From positions 62,001-126,000 of the forward strand of contig NTMA01000037.1 of assembly GCA_002917075.1 (NCBI GenBank): a DNA stretch of 64,000 nucleotides, in the 5' to 3' direction. This stretch comes from Hawksworthiomyces lignivorus (Eukaryota; Ascomycota; Sordariomycetes; Ophiostomatales; Ophiostomataceae). Under the pieces are notes generated by a model. It was not told where the DNA came from, made no database searches, and saw nothing but the letters and a program-made list of their open reading frames with translations. Shown piece by piece: positions 12,074 to 24,700 of this stretch. Position numbers and translations under genes: made by a program. Position 1 is the first letter of the stretch. Every line of letters starts with the position of its first letter.

Positions 12074-12791
12074 GGGGAGAAGACGAAGCGGAAGCGGTGG
12101 TGCTGGAAAAGATTGGTCGGGAGTCGGGACTTTTACTTTGCTTGGCGGTTTGTGGATTCATACTTGTTTTCTCAACTGGGCCAGGTCAGCCTGGCAGATG
12201 CAATGGCGATGATCATATCGGGAGGAAAAAAGGGTTTCGCAGAGATGTGGAGTGCTGTACGTGCTTGTCATAACTTGGTGATCTGGAGTTAGGGAGAAGG
12301 GCTACCCATTTGCTGGAGGAACGCCACCATCCTTTTGTATCTTTTCCGCTCTACTGTATCAAACCCACCCCATGGCACGCCATCGCCTCCAGGCCGGTTG
12401 TTCAGAGGACCCAGGCGGAGGAGAGGATAGAAAACTAAAAAGGGAAATGAGAATCAAAAAAATTCTTAAAAGCGGAAAACACGTCCTGCAATATCGATTT
12501 CTGGGTGACGGTGAAATTGTAGATTATTCGACCTTGCTCTCGGATATCGAATACGCGCTGGTGAGGTACATTCTGATAGCGCCCTTATTCAAACAATAGA
12601 GCTCTACATGAAGCCTTCCGAGGAATGCCTTATCCCTTCATATATATAAATGTCCCTGACCGCAACATCAATCTCACCACCTCTTCACAAGCCTGGGCTT
12701 GAATCTCGGTTTCCTACACTCATGGTCTTCGTACATTCCGTTCTCACAGCCAAAGACTTCTTATAGACTGCGCATCAGTCTTCAGCCATCC
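12074..12791. other. Convergent intergenic RPS16 / AAR2
   Basis: 3' UTR sequence of both genes. No additional gene recognised. Confidence 0.55.
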
Positions 12792-14567
12792 TCATGATTC
12801 CCACGATAAAAGGCCAACTTCCCGTCCTTGTTCGTCTAGCTCGACTAGGACAGGCTCGTCCGAGTCCGCGTCTGAATCTAGGTCGAGCATATCAGCGTCC
12901 ACAAATAGCTCCTCGGACATGCGGAGCGCCTTTCTGTGTCGCTCATCTAAGATGCCCTCTTCGAAAGTGATGTTATAGTAGTCCTTGTCATCATCGTCAA
13001 CTCCATCGCTGATCTCCTTGCTTCTGCTGCTGTCAATGTCTCCTTGCTCGTCGTCGGCTGCCGGGGGTACATAATCGCTGCGCAGCTCCCAGCCAAATTT
13101 CCAGAGCGTCGCCTCCAAATCTGCAAACGCTTGGCCCACGGCGGCCTCTTCTGCGTTGGCAGAACTTCCGAGGCCAAGAAGGACACTGTTGAGCTGGCGC
13201 TTGTACGTTGTAAGTGAAAGCCGCAGGCGTGCTTCAGCCTGCGGCTTGGCGTCGAAAACGCCCAGATGGTCAGTAGCGGGTGGTGACCTGCTCGGAATCC
13301 CGCCTGCCACATGCTGGTCTAGATACAGGAGTTGGGCATGCAGGCTCTGGATCAGGGACCGACAGAGACGAGGTCGGCAGAAAACGAGAGCCCTGGCGCG
13401 CAGAAAAATCTTCAGCAAAAGATGCCACCACTGCTCGAGACACGAGAGGTTGCTGAGAAGCGTGCCGGTCAGAAATGCGAATTGAAATTCACCAATAATG
13501 TCATCTTCCATGTAGCCTTCGGTAGACTGCTCGAGCAAGGCAAGAATCTGCTCCGTCGTGTCAGAGATGACTTTGGGGACCGAAATGTCCTGACTTCCTG
13601 ACGTCTTCCTATTCATTCTGAGCGCCCGCCTCCGAGACGCAAGGAGGCGGTATGGGTCTACTTCGTCCTTGGAGAAAAGAAAAGCAAATTCGGTAGGTCC
13701 AGGGAGCTGTCCAGCATTCAGTAGGGGGTCTTCCCCGGCCGTAGTGTCGGTTGTAGAAACAAGCCACTCGGCTGGGTCTTCGGTAGGGGACTTGCCGATC
13801 ACCCGACCTAAAAGTGGCTCCGTGATAGATGATGTGAGGCTTCTCCAGATGCTGTTGTGCCCGCTGCGAACATCTTCAGCAAAGCCAGAAGGGAGACCAC
13901 TCTGAGACAGAGGAAGCATGGGGGTGAACTGGCTTCCGGCGTTGCATGGTATTAATTTCAAACAAAAAGACTCTATATCGTTTGCGATAGACCGGGTTTC
14001 ATACTGGCTAGCACACACTCCTAGGACCTCATTGAAGCGGTCCCACTGCTTGACACGGACGACTCCGGGTATTGATCTGGATATAAACCAGTAGCCCTGG
14101 CGTGACATGGCACCCGGTGACGATACCCAGGCGAAATGTGGTCCCCGTGGCAAGTCACGGAAGCCCAGAAAGGCGCTCTTCTCTCCTTCTTTTTTCGTGG
14201 CCTCATCGATGGTCAGCGCCACGGTATCGCAGCCTACTTGGAAGTTCCGCATGAGGCCTAGAATCACGAAAGCATCGCCCTTGTTTAGACAAGATGCCTC
14301 GGATTCCGTTTCCAACTCTCTGGCCACGGTTTCCCCTTTTGCTGTTCGCACCTCTGCCCTTTGACCCTCCGAGAGTGCAACAGCCAGGTTAGGTGGAGTC
14401 TGAGATGTCTTTGATTGAGAGATATTATTAGGTCTGCTGTACTGAGTTGGCATTGTTTCATCGGCCGGCCTTTGAAGGTTGCTGTTAGGATCTAGCTGAG
14501 TACGGCGCTCGGGTAAGGAGCTTGCGCTGCCGTCCGACGAAACGCGAATAGGCATATCCAAATTCAT
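12792..14567 (-). CDS. AAR2: AAR2-family U5 snRNP assembly factor
   Basis: Single exon, 591 aa from the first in-frame ATG (14567); a second ATG lies four codons on. The frame is open 42 codons further upstream but has no ATG. Residues 1 to about 85 are Ser/Pro/Asn-rich and probably disordered. The AAR2 N-domain (about 90-260) shows GDAFVILGLMRNFQVGCD, GFRDLPRGPHFAWVSSP and RQGYWFISR...VRVKQWDRFNE. The C-terminal helical domain (about 360-490) contains EFQFAFLTGTLLSNLSCLEQWW and LIQSLHAQLLYLDQH. In yeast Aar2 binds Prp8 and holds U5 snRNP in an immature cytoplasmic form before Brr2 exchange. The tail is very acidic (DDDDKDYYN; DLDSDADSDEP). Longer than yeast Aar2 (355 aa) because of the N-terminal leader and acidic inserts. 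Confidence 0.85.
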   Translation of the reverse strand: MNLDMPIRVSSDGSASSLPERRTQLDPNSNLQRPADETMPTQYSRPNNISQSKTSQTPPNLAVALSEGQRAEVRTAKGETVARELETESEASCLNKGDAFVILGLMRNFQVGCDTVALTIDEATKKEGEKSAFLGFRDLPRGPHFAWVSSPGAMSRQGYWFISRSIPGVVRVKQWDRFNEVLGVCASQYETRSIANDIESFCLKLIPCNAGSQFTPMLPLSQSGLPSGFAEDVRSGHNSIWRSLTSSITEPLLGRVIGKSPTEDPAEWLVSTTDTTAGEDPLLNAGQLPGPTEFAFLFSKDEVDPYRLLASRRRALRMNRKTSGSQDISVPKVISDTTEQILALLEQSTEGYMEDDIIGEFQFAFLTGTLLSNLSCLEQWWHLLLKIFLRARALVFCRPRLCRSLIQSLHAQLLYLDQHVAGGIPSRSPPATDHLGVFDAKPQAEARLRLSLTTYKRQLNSVLLGLGSSANAEEAAVGQAFADLEATLWKFGWELRSDYVPPAADDEQGDIDSSRSKEISDGVDDDDKDYYNITFEEGILDERHRKALRMSEELFVDADMLDLDSDADSDEPVLVELDEQGREVGLLSWES

Positions 14568-15160
14568 ATTTACAGGAGACAGTACACAGAGGCGTGGGAA
14601 AGGAAGCGAAGGAGAGGACCATACAACACGAGACAGGAACCTGGGCTCTTTTTGGTCAAAGGAGAAGGGGTGAGTAAGGATAGCGAGGGGCACGATGAGA
14701 GGATACGAAGAAATACAATATGCGGAGAAGACAGCGAAAAAAATCAGAGAAGAGATTGGGCATCAGGGCATAGATAGTTGAATGTTCCCTTGATAGCTGA
14801 AAAACTTAGATGTGTTATGCCTCGATACAGAGGCTAATCGTGTGAAGTTTAGTTCTGAAGTAGTTGAAGGCTGTGCAATGCTATACTACCTCTGTCAGAG
14901 AGATCACACCTGTGGGTGTGGTTTTTAGATGGCTATTTAGAGGTAGTCCTGCTCAGTGTCTTGTGCCAGTGTAGTCTTTGCTGCTACTCTTGAGGTGTCG
15001 CACTTTTACTTTTGGCGGTGCAATATTATTCGTATTGCCAAATAGTTCCTTTTATTTTTTGTGGCGGGGCTAGTTTGACAGACTCATATGAAGTAGGCAA
15101 AACTCAGCAAACAAAAGAGCATACGAAAATAGCGGGCGCGCCTGTAATTTTTTTTGGTAA

Positions 15161-15171
15161 TTTTTTTTTTT

Positions 15172-15202
<31 letters not shown>

Positions 15203-15203
15203 T
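15161..15203. repeat. T11-A15 palindromic tract with AAAAG repeats
   Basis: T run 15161-15171 abuts an A run 15172-15186, followed by about four AAAAG units. It would fold back as a pure A-T hairpin. Likely slippage DNA. Confidence 0.7.
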
Positions 15204-18200
15204 AAATAAAGGAAAAAAGGTATATTTTGTACGATGTCAGCATATATACGCTGCACCAAGTAGATGTATTTCGGGCTCATTTTCTTTTTTTCCCTTTTCT
15301 TTAGAGGCGTCATAGCTTGCTCTAAAGCTTACTCTCAAGCAAGGGAGAAAGCGACCAGCTATGTCTGGTACTAAGCAGTTTGGATATACTCCATTTCAGC
15401 CTCTGATTTGTCTTTCTTAGCCGCCCGAAACAAGGTGGACAAGGTGGATAAGTGCAATGGGCGATCTTCTATCAATGGTTTAAGCACCAAATTTATACCT
15501 AGCCTCGTGGTTTCTAGGCACTTCCCGTAGTGCTTGAATAACCCGGATAGTGGCCATTCGCAAATTATATCAGAAGTGATATGTGTGAGCAAGATGCACA
15601 ACAGATCGTCGTAAGTTTCTGCGAGCAGATAGCGCAGCCTGTCAGGGTCTCTTAGGGTGTGGCACGATCACTCGGGAGCAGATCGCCCTTGGTCTGGTCC
15701 TCGGCCCGGTTGCATGCAACAGGAGTGTACATGCTTGCTAGGTCGGATTTTTTGTTCTCCTTACAAAATCAAATCATCCGCCCTAGTGAGTGGTGTCTCT
15801 TTAGCGGATCGTAGATGCAATTGAGATGCTTAATTTTTAGGATGTGCGAGTACAAACTACTCTTTCAAGTTAAATGCCGAACCGCAGACTTGTCAACCCT
15901 ACATGTGCACGAGCAGTACGCTAAAGCGACGAGCCGCTGCCTTGGTGGCAGGCTGCAGTCTTATGTACTTTGACAGACACACGGAAGCAAGGTTTATCAC
16001 CGGACTAGCCACGAACACGGGATCTCACATTGATGGCTTAGTTGAGGGCGATGGTAACATTCACTACTTGCCTTACGTGGACTCCAAGTAAGGGCCTATC
16101 TCATCTTGGCTCGTGTCTTGGGGAGCGATCCAACCAACCAAGGCAGGCTAGCATTGCTGTTTGGCTGCGAGTAAAGGTGGACTGTGCTCCAGTGGCCAGC
16201 CCACCATACGAGTACGTGTGTCGAACGGTAGCGCAACACTGTTCGCAAGCCGCTCGCTCTTAGCCAAATAAAATTAAAAAAAAACTGTGACAAAGCAGCC
16301 TGGCGCCGTCGTGTTGGAGAAGCGCGAGTCGCGAATCGTTGCAGCACTAACCCAGGTCGCAGACACCAGGGCGGCATGTGCGCTGCGACATGCAGAATAG
16401 CGCCCAGCTCACGCTAGCGTTTGTTAGCGTATGCGAAGGGTACTCGTACACAGATATACGGCGTAGTCGTACATAATGTCGCATGTACGTGCGGCAGTTG
16501 GTCCTTGCTACGGCGCACCGGCCATGCGGCAGTCCGTCGTGGCTCACGGTCGAGTTAGCTGCCGCTGGTGCTGTCACGCTGCGGGAGGAAAGTCACATGA
16601 AGTATGTAACTAACACTATAGTATCACACACATCTTTTCCTGCAAGCCAGCAACAACGGCTGGCTAGCCGCTCTGTCGCATGCCAGTGCGAGAGAATCCG
16701 ATGCCCAAGCAACAGGGAGCCGCGTGCAGAGCCTGCCGCATCACCACTACACCCTTTCGAAGCAAGTCTCGCACTTTGCATCGCTGTGCGTCGTTCGCAT
16801 GCGTCCATCTCTTCTCTCAATCCTTGCGTATTATTCTTCTCGCATTTCCTTTCTAGCTTATTTCCCATGTTGTCTTTCCCTAACCGCTTCCTTTTCTCTC
16901 CTCACCTCGAGCTTCTTACCTCGAGCATCTGCAGTGATATGGATAGTCATCTTTCAAAGAAAAGCGACCTGAGAAGCGAGAAGTGCAGTGTGTACGATAC
17001 TTAGCTAAAAATGGACAGAGAGTGTCTTTGCACCAGCTGTCTGCTATGAAATTTTCTCCCTAGAGAATCTTTCTGTCATCAACCCCCGTGTGTTGGCTTG
17101 TTCACTGCTGATTTGGTATTGTCGGTGCACTCCATCGTCTCAGTCTGGCCTCTGGCTTACGTCCTAAGAGAGCTGCGACAGGCCCAGGGGTCTTTCTAAG
17201 AGCCACCGCCCAATTCGGAAGGCATTGTCACAGTTCAAATTCTCTAGGGAGGCGCTCATCTTTCCTACCATGGCCTGTGTAACCACCCCTCCGGTTGGTA
17301 TTGGGAATAGCGGGATGTGATCTACGGTACCGAGTGAAGCTATATACGCCACCTTGCATCATGACCACCTGCAGGATGCTAAGCATCCGCCAGTGAGATA
17401 TCTGCCATGCACAGCTTGGCGCACATGCGACATTTTGTTGTCGTCGCTGATCTCCAAAAGTCGTCAGCGCTTTTTTGTAGCCCAAGACTTGTAAGAGAAG
17501 CCGTTGTAATGATTGTACTTTTTTATTATCCTCTTTGCAAGCTTGTTTTACAATTCACATTCTTCTCTATTGCAAAAATTTGAAACTAACCTGATAGGCA
17601 CTTTGCTTATTTTCAGAACCTGGTGTTTTTGTCTCTCTCTTTTTCCTACATACGAACCGCGCGGGCGGTATCATGATGTTATAACTCAACCGCAATGCAC
17701 AAACGGTTGGGGCTCTAGAACAAGAAATACGCCACCTGCTTGAAGCATGGACGAGAAGAGTAAAAGGGCAGAGAGACACTGAAGGTCAACAACACAAAGC
17801 AGAACAAGGATAGCATGCAATAGAAAGAACAGTGCACAAAAGCACGTCGATGAACAACGAGCGAAGTACTGGTTCTGGAAGGACCAGCCACTTCTCCTGT
17901 CATTGCTGTTCATGCAAACCACTAAATAAAGACGAGAAAAAAAATGCAAAAGAGTCTTTCCCCCCGCCTGAACACCACTCCCTCCCACCATAATGCAATA
18001 TTGACATGGCCGCACCACTCGAGGAATCATATACATAAAGGAAAGAAGAGACACGATAGGAAAATAAATGACCGGGGAGGAAAAGACAAAAAGACAAGTA
18101 GACAGATAGAAAACAGACGAAAACATAGCAGAAACAAAGAAAGCAGCCGGATTAGCCAGATTTACCAGAAAAGCCAAATAATCCGCGAAGCGGTTAACGT

Positions 18201-18208
18201 TTCTTTTG

Positions 18209-18232
18209 AAAAAAAAAAAAAAAAAAAAAAAA
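18209..18232. repeat. Poly-A (24) microsatellite
   Basis: Uninterrupted A run about 530 nt downstream of the con7 stop codon. Its length is prone to sequencing error. Confidence 0.8.
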
Positions 18233-18762
18233 GAGCAAATAAGCCACCCATCCCGTCACCAAATTGCCGAGTGGAGCCCGCTCACTTGTCAAGCTCAGTC
18301 CGCTCTCAATGCTACTACCCGTCGAAGTCAAATTCGCCGAAGCCGATGTGGAAGAATGGTATGAAGTTGCACCATCTTCTTGGTTGCGAAAATAAAAAGA
18401 CGCGAGGGGAAAAGCAACTGAAGCAAGCGTCTGAGGAAAACAAACAAGCAGCCAGAAGAACGACCGTCCTGCCCATGGCAAAGGTACAAATACAACCACG
18501 ACTCCAACTTTTCGTATTTTGTTGCTCGACCATAGCAGTCACAGGAATATCTCCCTTTTCCTAGACGCGAGCGCCTCACTTCACTCCCCTCTTGTTTCGT
18601 TTGCCTGTCGTCTGTTCCGTATCCATAGCTAAACTTGCAACACTCCGAAAGAGCGATTGGCAAATATACGAAAACGTTGAGAGAGATCAAGCTAGGAAAA
18701 AGAGAGAGCACTGCGACCACTAGGCGAGGTACTGAATCGTAGAAAGATGGCCCATGCAGGGA

Positions 18763-20529
18763 TTAGCGTTGGCCATACATCTGCTGATTCGGTGGCGGTC
18801 CATATGGAGAAGCCGGTGGGTAGTTCTGGTGCATATAGCTGCTGTTGTACTCAGCCGGAATGGTAGATGCAGCTACACCTGAAGCAGGCGGCGCCGGGTA
18901 CTGATTTGGCTGATAGCCCAGAGGAGGCAGCTGCCGGCTGCCGGCATAGGACGAAGTAGGTTGAGAAGCATCATTGGCAGAAGGTCCGGCGCCAGGATCT
19001 GCGCCATTAGGGCCACCCGAGGCGGCAGCGGCGGCAGCCGCCTGGCGCTGTCTTTCTTCTTCAGCCTTGCGCTGGGCCTCTTCCTCCTTTTTGCGAGCCT
19101 TCCACTCCTTGCGAATTTCTTTGAATTCTGTACAGCATTGTTAGTTGTGTTAGGTACCTTCTGTTGGATGGCTCTATTAATTAACTCCTTTGCTTGCTAG
19201 TCCGTCCCAGTAGTTTGGTTGGCCCTTGTTTAACCTAGTCTAGCCACCAGCGCTCTGGTTCGCCCGCCGGTTAAACTGAAAAGCAGCTAGGCTTCACCAA
19301 AAGTTGGATATTGCAGCCCAAGAAACAAAAAAGACGTCAGCCTGCGTAAGAACTGCACTGCAATCCTTTCGGGATATCCAGAGCTGGTCTTGGCCGCAAC
19401 TAACCGCTGCACCACAAATGCATCGAAGCAATGCAGCCCACTTCTGTCGAGGCTCTTCCCTGCCTAGGTCACGAGCCACTGACAGAGCAGGCAAAGCAAA
19501 AAAAATAACAAGGCAAACATGGCAAAAAGAATTGATGGGAATTTGAATTACCTTCAGGCGTGCGCTTCTGACCATGAGACTGCATTGTCACATGGGCGTT
19601 CAGGTGGTTGAGAGTGCCATAAGCCTTTTCGCAACCATTCCAGCCACATTTGTACATGCGCTCAATCTCCTCGTATCGCCTCCGCGGCCGCTTATGTTGT
19701 TGCGCACCGGGGATTGGAACAAATGAGTAAACCTGGGTAGAATAGTGTCAGCATTTTCCGAACACCAACTGGGTCATCTGACGGTGGCGTCTTTTGACCG
19801 CCTCCAGTCTCGATTTGATACCCCCCCTGCTCTTCCCCCAATTACACTGCATGCACGAGAGGCCGCTCCTCGTTCCTCTTCCACAAACTAAAAAGCCGAG
19901 AAACGTAACAAGTCACCTACCTGAGTTTGACGGGGTTGGGGAGGCGCTGAGTTCGGGGTCTGCGGAAAGACATGGTGTCCAGGAGTGATGGGAGTGGGTT
20001 GACCACCGTACCCCGTCCAGTCTGGACGAGGTTGGGCGTAGAGGCCACCGCTGTGCGGATAGCCATGCTGCATATCCTGGGAAGGAGGCGCGTAGGGAGA
20101 GTACTGGCCATGCGTCGCATAGGTTGGGCTAGGCGCCGCAATGGACGGATCTATAGGTACATCGCTGTCAGACCTGGCCGGGTGAGATTTGTAGAAATGG
20201 CTAGAACGGCCATCCTGCAAAGGCAAGAACGGACTTGTTGGTGTTTGCGCCATACCTCCTCCACTACCACTGTGGTTGGGAGACGGATGGTACGGACGCT
20301 GAATGTGCTCCGGGAAGGAACCTGAACGCGCCGAAGGCGGGTATACGCTGTACTCCGATGTGGGCGTAGCGGTGGTCGAGTAGCTACTCGGACGCACCTC
20401 CTGCTGGGTCACGTATTGTGCAGCAGACGCGTGATCTACAGAGGACGCCTCAGAACGCGTGTCGCCGGAGTGACTTGGGTAGGGCGAAGGCAAACCTGTC
20501 TGCGAGTACTCGGGCGCACTGCGGTCCAT
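18763..20529 (-). CDS. con7: C2H2 zinc-finger transcription factor Con7
   Basis: Three exons: 20529-19921, 19732-19552 and 19127-18763, 384 aa; introns are 188 and 424 nt. The start MDRSAPEYSQ fits Con7 proteins. Residues 1-203 are Ser/Pro/Tyr/Gln-rich and disordered. Exon 2 carries the diagnostic block VYSFVPIPGAQQHKRPRRR and YEEIERMYKC, then one C2H2 finger with spacing C-x4-C-x12-H-x5-H (CGWNGC...HLNAHVTMQSH) and QKRTPEEFKEIRKEWKARK running into a basic coiled stretch (EEEAQRKAEEERQRQ). The tail is Pro/Tyr-rich. Con7 of Magnaporthe and Fusarium controls morphogenesis, conidium and infection-structure genes, including chitin synthesis; nuclear action here is inferred from homology. It is isolated, with about 12 kb of non-coding DNA upstream and 4 kb downstream. 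Confidence 0.95.
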
Positions 20530-21369
20530 AAGAAGCTGTTTCGTCGTGCCGGCGGGGGAGTGGTGAAGTGTGGGAGGGGGGCCGGGGGAGCAGCTGCTTG
20601 CGAACCAAGGTTGTTCTTGCGAAGCTGCGAGAGGGTCCGGTTGCCGTTGAGATAAAGGTAATGTAAGGTACGAGAGAGAGAAAGTGAGAGGGAGGAGGAG
20701 AGGGGAGACGAGCTTGCGATTATAGCAATGGAACGGATGCAAGATGGTTGGCGACGAATTGGTCGTGGGAGGTGAAGAGAACGTTGGAGTGGAACAAAAG
20801 AAGGTTTTGAAGGCAAGAGAACCAAAAAAAAAGTTGTGCGTTGAGTAAAGCCTCGACTGCGATCACCACTATTGCTCAAAAGGGAGATAGTAGCAAAGCA
20901 AGCAGCGGAAGCAGCAAGGTTAGAGAGAAGGTACAATAAGTATTATGCCTCTGGCCGAATAAGTGCGAATCCAGTTGCAGATCCTTTGGCGTCTGTCGCA
21001 ATTGGGGATGGGTGGTGGCCGGGTCTTGGAAGACTGGAGGGGAGATGGCTGAGAACTGTCTGCAGAGGTATCTCGTAGTGCGTATTTCGAAGGAGTAGAA
21101 GCAGTAGCGCGCTCTCTTAGTGCGTTTGCGAGTGGATGAGAGGGGCGAGGTGGGCGCAATGTTTGTGAGCGACTGGGCGGCGAAGTGTGCGCTTTTCCGA
21201 TCGCTTCTTCCTGAAGGAGTAATGGTCGATGGATCGGTTGTCCCAGGTGGAGATAGAGAAAGGGACTAAGCAGTATATGTATTGTATGTATGTATGTAAG
21301 AAAGAAGAGGATGAAAGAAAAAAGAAGGATGAGAAGAGGAATAAAGGAAGGCACGAGTCAGGCCAAAAG

Positions 21370-21391
21370 AAAAAAAAAAAAAAAAAAAAAA
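21370..21391. repeat. Poly-A (22) microsatellite
   Basis: Uninterrupted A run about 840 nt upstream of the con7 ATG, read as a T run on the con7 strand. Confidence 0.75.
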
Positions 21392-21697
21392 GGGAATAAG
21401 AATTTGTATTGAAAGAGCGCGGCGAAGAAGGTGGCGGCTACGATAGCGTATTTGACCGCGGTAAGACTTTATCAAGCTGCCTGTAGGTAATCAGGTAGCG
21501 CGAGGACTGGCCGAACAGTTCCGCCCACAGTCCCCAGCTGCGCAAATGTACGGAGTAAAATGCTTTTTTGGCTGCTTTCTCCTTTTGTTAATAATAATAA
21601 TTTTTTCTTTCTGGTAATTTGTTTCTTCTTTACTAAGTGAAGAAGAAAGAAAAAGGGGGTGGGGAAAAGAACAAAAAAAAATTGGACAACTTGCTGC

Positions 21698-21698
<1 letters not shown>

Positions 21699-21730
<32 letters not shown>
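21699..21730. repeat. Poly-A (32) microsatellite
   Basis: Uninterrupted A run followed 20 nt later by (GA)n and a G8 run at about 21750-21776. Purine-only strand asymmetry of over 70 nt. Confidence 0.75.
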
Positions 21731-21732
<2 letters not shown>

Positions 21733-24700
21733 TGTTTGCTACAAGGGACAGAGAGAGAGAGAGAGAGGGGGGGGGTATGTGGATTAATTGCGTGTGTGCG
21801 GAGAATGCCTGGATCTGTAAAGGCCAAGACTAGTAGGCTCCAAGGGCATTTTACTTCATGTAGCGTACGCACATGAGAACCCCAACGCCACGGTGTGGGT
21901 TTTTCGGGGTTTAGAACGGACTCTGCGAACAAGCGCAAGCGTAACCCCAATACCAAAGTATTCATGCAAAGATGGCAAGTACTTCGTTACTCTTTGTCAC
22001 ATGCGCTTTTTGTTCTTTTGTCTTTGTAGAGGGAACGGGCAAAATAAAGGGCAAAAAAATCTAAGCTGGTAGCAGAGCCGGAGGAGAGGGGAGGGGGGGG
22101 GGGGTGTAGACACAAGTGGATAGAATGACAAAAAAGTCAAGAAGCTGAGAGCGAATAAGAGGAAGAAAGAAGCAGAAAGAAAAAGAAGCTGCCCAAAAAG
22201 TGGGAGGGGTACTCCATAACCAGAAGTAACCCCCCTTGCCCCTTCACAGAACGGATGTGTAAGAAAGGAAAGATGATGAGATGATTTGATGTCTGAGAAC
22301 CAGAAGGCGGCGGGGGAAGGATATGTCAGGACACATACGTACTGTATTTTCAGCTTTTGATGATTTCAGAGACCCGTTCTGGTGTTCGATCCCGTTTTCT
22401 CCCTCTCCTGTCTGCCACTGCTGGTCTCGCTTTTGCAACACCCTTTTCTCGCCGTCTGGTCCCTCTGGAGGCGCTTCGTCAATTGGCTCTCCCGTACGAC
22501 GTGCTGTGCCGTATTTGGTCGGCTCTTCTTCTTGCTTCTTCGATTCGTAGACGTATTGCCTTTTATGTATATTTCTCTAAGCGGCAGTTTGGGAAGGCGT
22601 CCAGACAGCAAAGGCGACGTTCAAAGACCTCGTTGGCTGCGCTTCTCTAGTTTTCTCTCTCTTTTCTGCTCCCCTTTTCCTAAGCAAAAGCTAAACAAGC
22701 ACCACCAGCAAAGCCAGCGGGCACGATCGGACGCGGCGACCTAAGAAGTAGGAGTGGTAGTTGGTGTGGGGATTGCACAAAACAATTGTAGCCAACCACC
22801 CAAATCGAAGTAGCGCATGCACGTAGTTGCGTAGCGTCAGAACTAGCAACTGTTGCAGCGGTGATGGTGTTCGCTCTCGGTTAGGTGGAATCCAACTGGA
22901 ACAGACTCGTGCTAAGACGGTATAGTCCTGGGGTGCTTCTCTCTCCAGCAAACCTTGGGGCTCTGGGGGCTTTCGAGGCTTGCTTGTTTTGGGTTTGGTG
23001 ATGTCGGAAGCGTGGAAGTTTTGAAATGAGCTAGCGCATGGAAAGAAAATAGTCAGGTCAGGTCCCTTCTCCGGCCGCCGGAAGGTAAAAGGTACAACAA
23101 TATCGAAGATCTGGTCGTAGCGCGGTGCCGTATGTGAGATTTGTTACGACTACGTCGTACGAATACTCCGTGCTGTCCTTGATATGGTTTGGCAGTGAGC
23201 GATCCCGGACACCGGGGGGCGGAAAATCCCAGAGCGCATCAATTGCCTTCCTCAAACGAAACAAAACGAGCTCCCTTTGTTCTTCAAGACAAGTCTGCGA
23301 ACCACGTTTTTTTCTGAAGCCCGTGGGGACCGCGGATGGGAATTGGGAAGTGCGCAAAGGGGAAATGAACATAGATATATGGCATCGGTCCAAATGCACA
23401 AGAAAGGTAAATGGCGGCGACGGACGAAAGGCCAAGTTGAAAAGTGACAAAGGAGAGCAGTTCGTCTTATATCTAAGAACAATGCAACCGGATTCTACGA
23501 CGTAAGAAACTCGTACTCGTACGAAACTATGAGGCCAGCACCATATGAAGGAGGGCAGAGAGAAGACAAAACGCCCGGGTTGCGGAAAACGTGTGCGTGC
23601 GTGTGTGCGTGTTTTGTGCGTGTGTGCCTCTGGAAATGGGGGCACAGGATGCAACAAGTAATCATAGGAAGTGCAATCATCGAAGCCAAGATGTATGTTT
23701 TGTCTGATGCTGTGACGGGGTTCGATGCCGACCGCACTTCCCCCCTTTTTTCTTTCATTTCCCTCTTTTGCCCCTCCATCGCTGTCGCTTCCCCTTCGAG
23801 TACGAGTGAATTGTACGCACTCTTGTTATCCTCTCTTCTCTTCCTTGCTCGGCATGCACCCAGAAAAGAGAAGAATGGATGATAAAAGACCGGGGGGAGG
23901 GGTGTCAAAAAGGGGGGTAAATGTTGGATACGACGATGCACGCTGTGGAATTGGGAATGGAAATGCGGAATGGGTGTGGATGGCTGGGCAGTTTTTTGCA
24001 CGGTGTGGATGGCTGGGCGAAAGATACAGACAAAGGCAGCCTGCGCAGTAAGATACATACGAATAAGTACGTACGAGTACTACACAAGCAGAGGCGCCAC
24101 ACGGCGCCCAGGGCATTCTGCTAGCGAGAAGAGCATGAACAATGGCTAGGTTGTGGCGGTACCAACTACCTACGACACAGAAAGACATACTCCCAATTGA
24201 CAGTTACATTGTACGAAGCAATTCCCCATCTCCCTGCCCTTTCTGCGATTTGAGGGCGCGTACCCCGTAATAGACGACAACATGTCTCGAGTCCAGGACA
24301 GCACCAACGAAAGGCAACAAGGCTAGAAGGCAACAAGGCAAATACACGCTGGCAGCTCAGGCAGTCCAGGCGCTCTAGGTAGAGCATCCATTGATTCCAT
24401 GCGTACCAACCACTCCTCGAGGCAGGCTCGTCAGCACAGTTGCCCGAAAGCTGCGCGGTAGGATGTATTTATAACGTAAATTCTCTACGTCGGTACTCAG
24501 CTTTTCGACCATCGTTTTGTCGGAGATTTCATCAGGTTGTAGAATAAGCACGACAAGGAAGTGTGTTTCTTTGCGCCTCTTTATCCCTCTTTAATCTTCT
24601 GATCGGCTTGACCATCATATCCGAATACGGAATGTGTACTCATACCAAGTACATCCACGGCGATTCGGCGGTGCTTTGTTCTACTCCGCAGAAGTCTCGG

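Larger units (their letters stand above)
14568..18762. other. 4.2-kb gene-poor interval
   Basis: Upstream of AAR2 and downstream of con7. No reading frame longer than about 170 codons and none resembles a protein family. Contains a T11-A15 snap-back at 15161-15186 followed by AAAAG repeats, and an A24 run at 18209-18232. Regulatory DNA or an unrecognised non-coding transcript is possible. Confidence 0.5.

Noticed and set aside
16483..17004. 173-codon open frame on the plus strand in the AAR2-con7 gap.
   Set aside because: No domain, compositional bias in its second half, no neighbouring exon signals.
23058..23657. 199-codon open frame on the minus strand.
   Set aside because: Pro/His/Arg/Ser-rich from CT- and GT-rich DNA, no ATG context or splice logic, no family resemblance.
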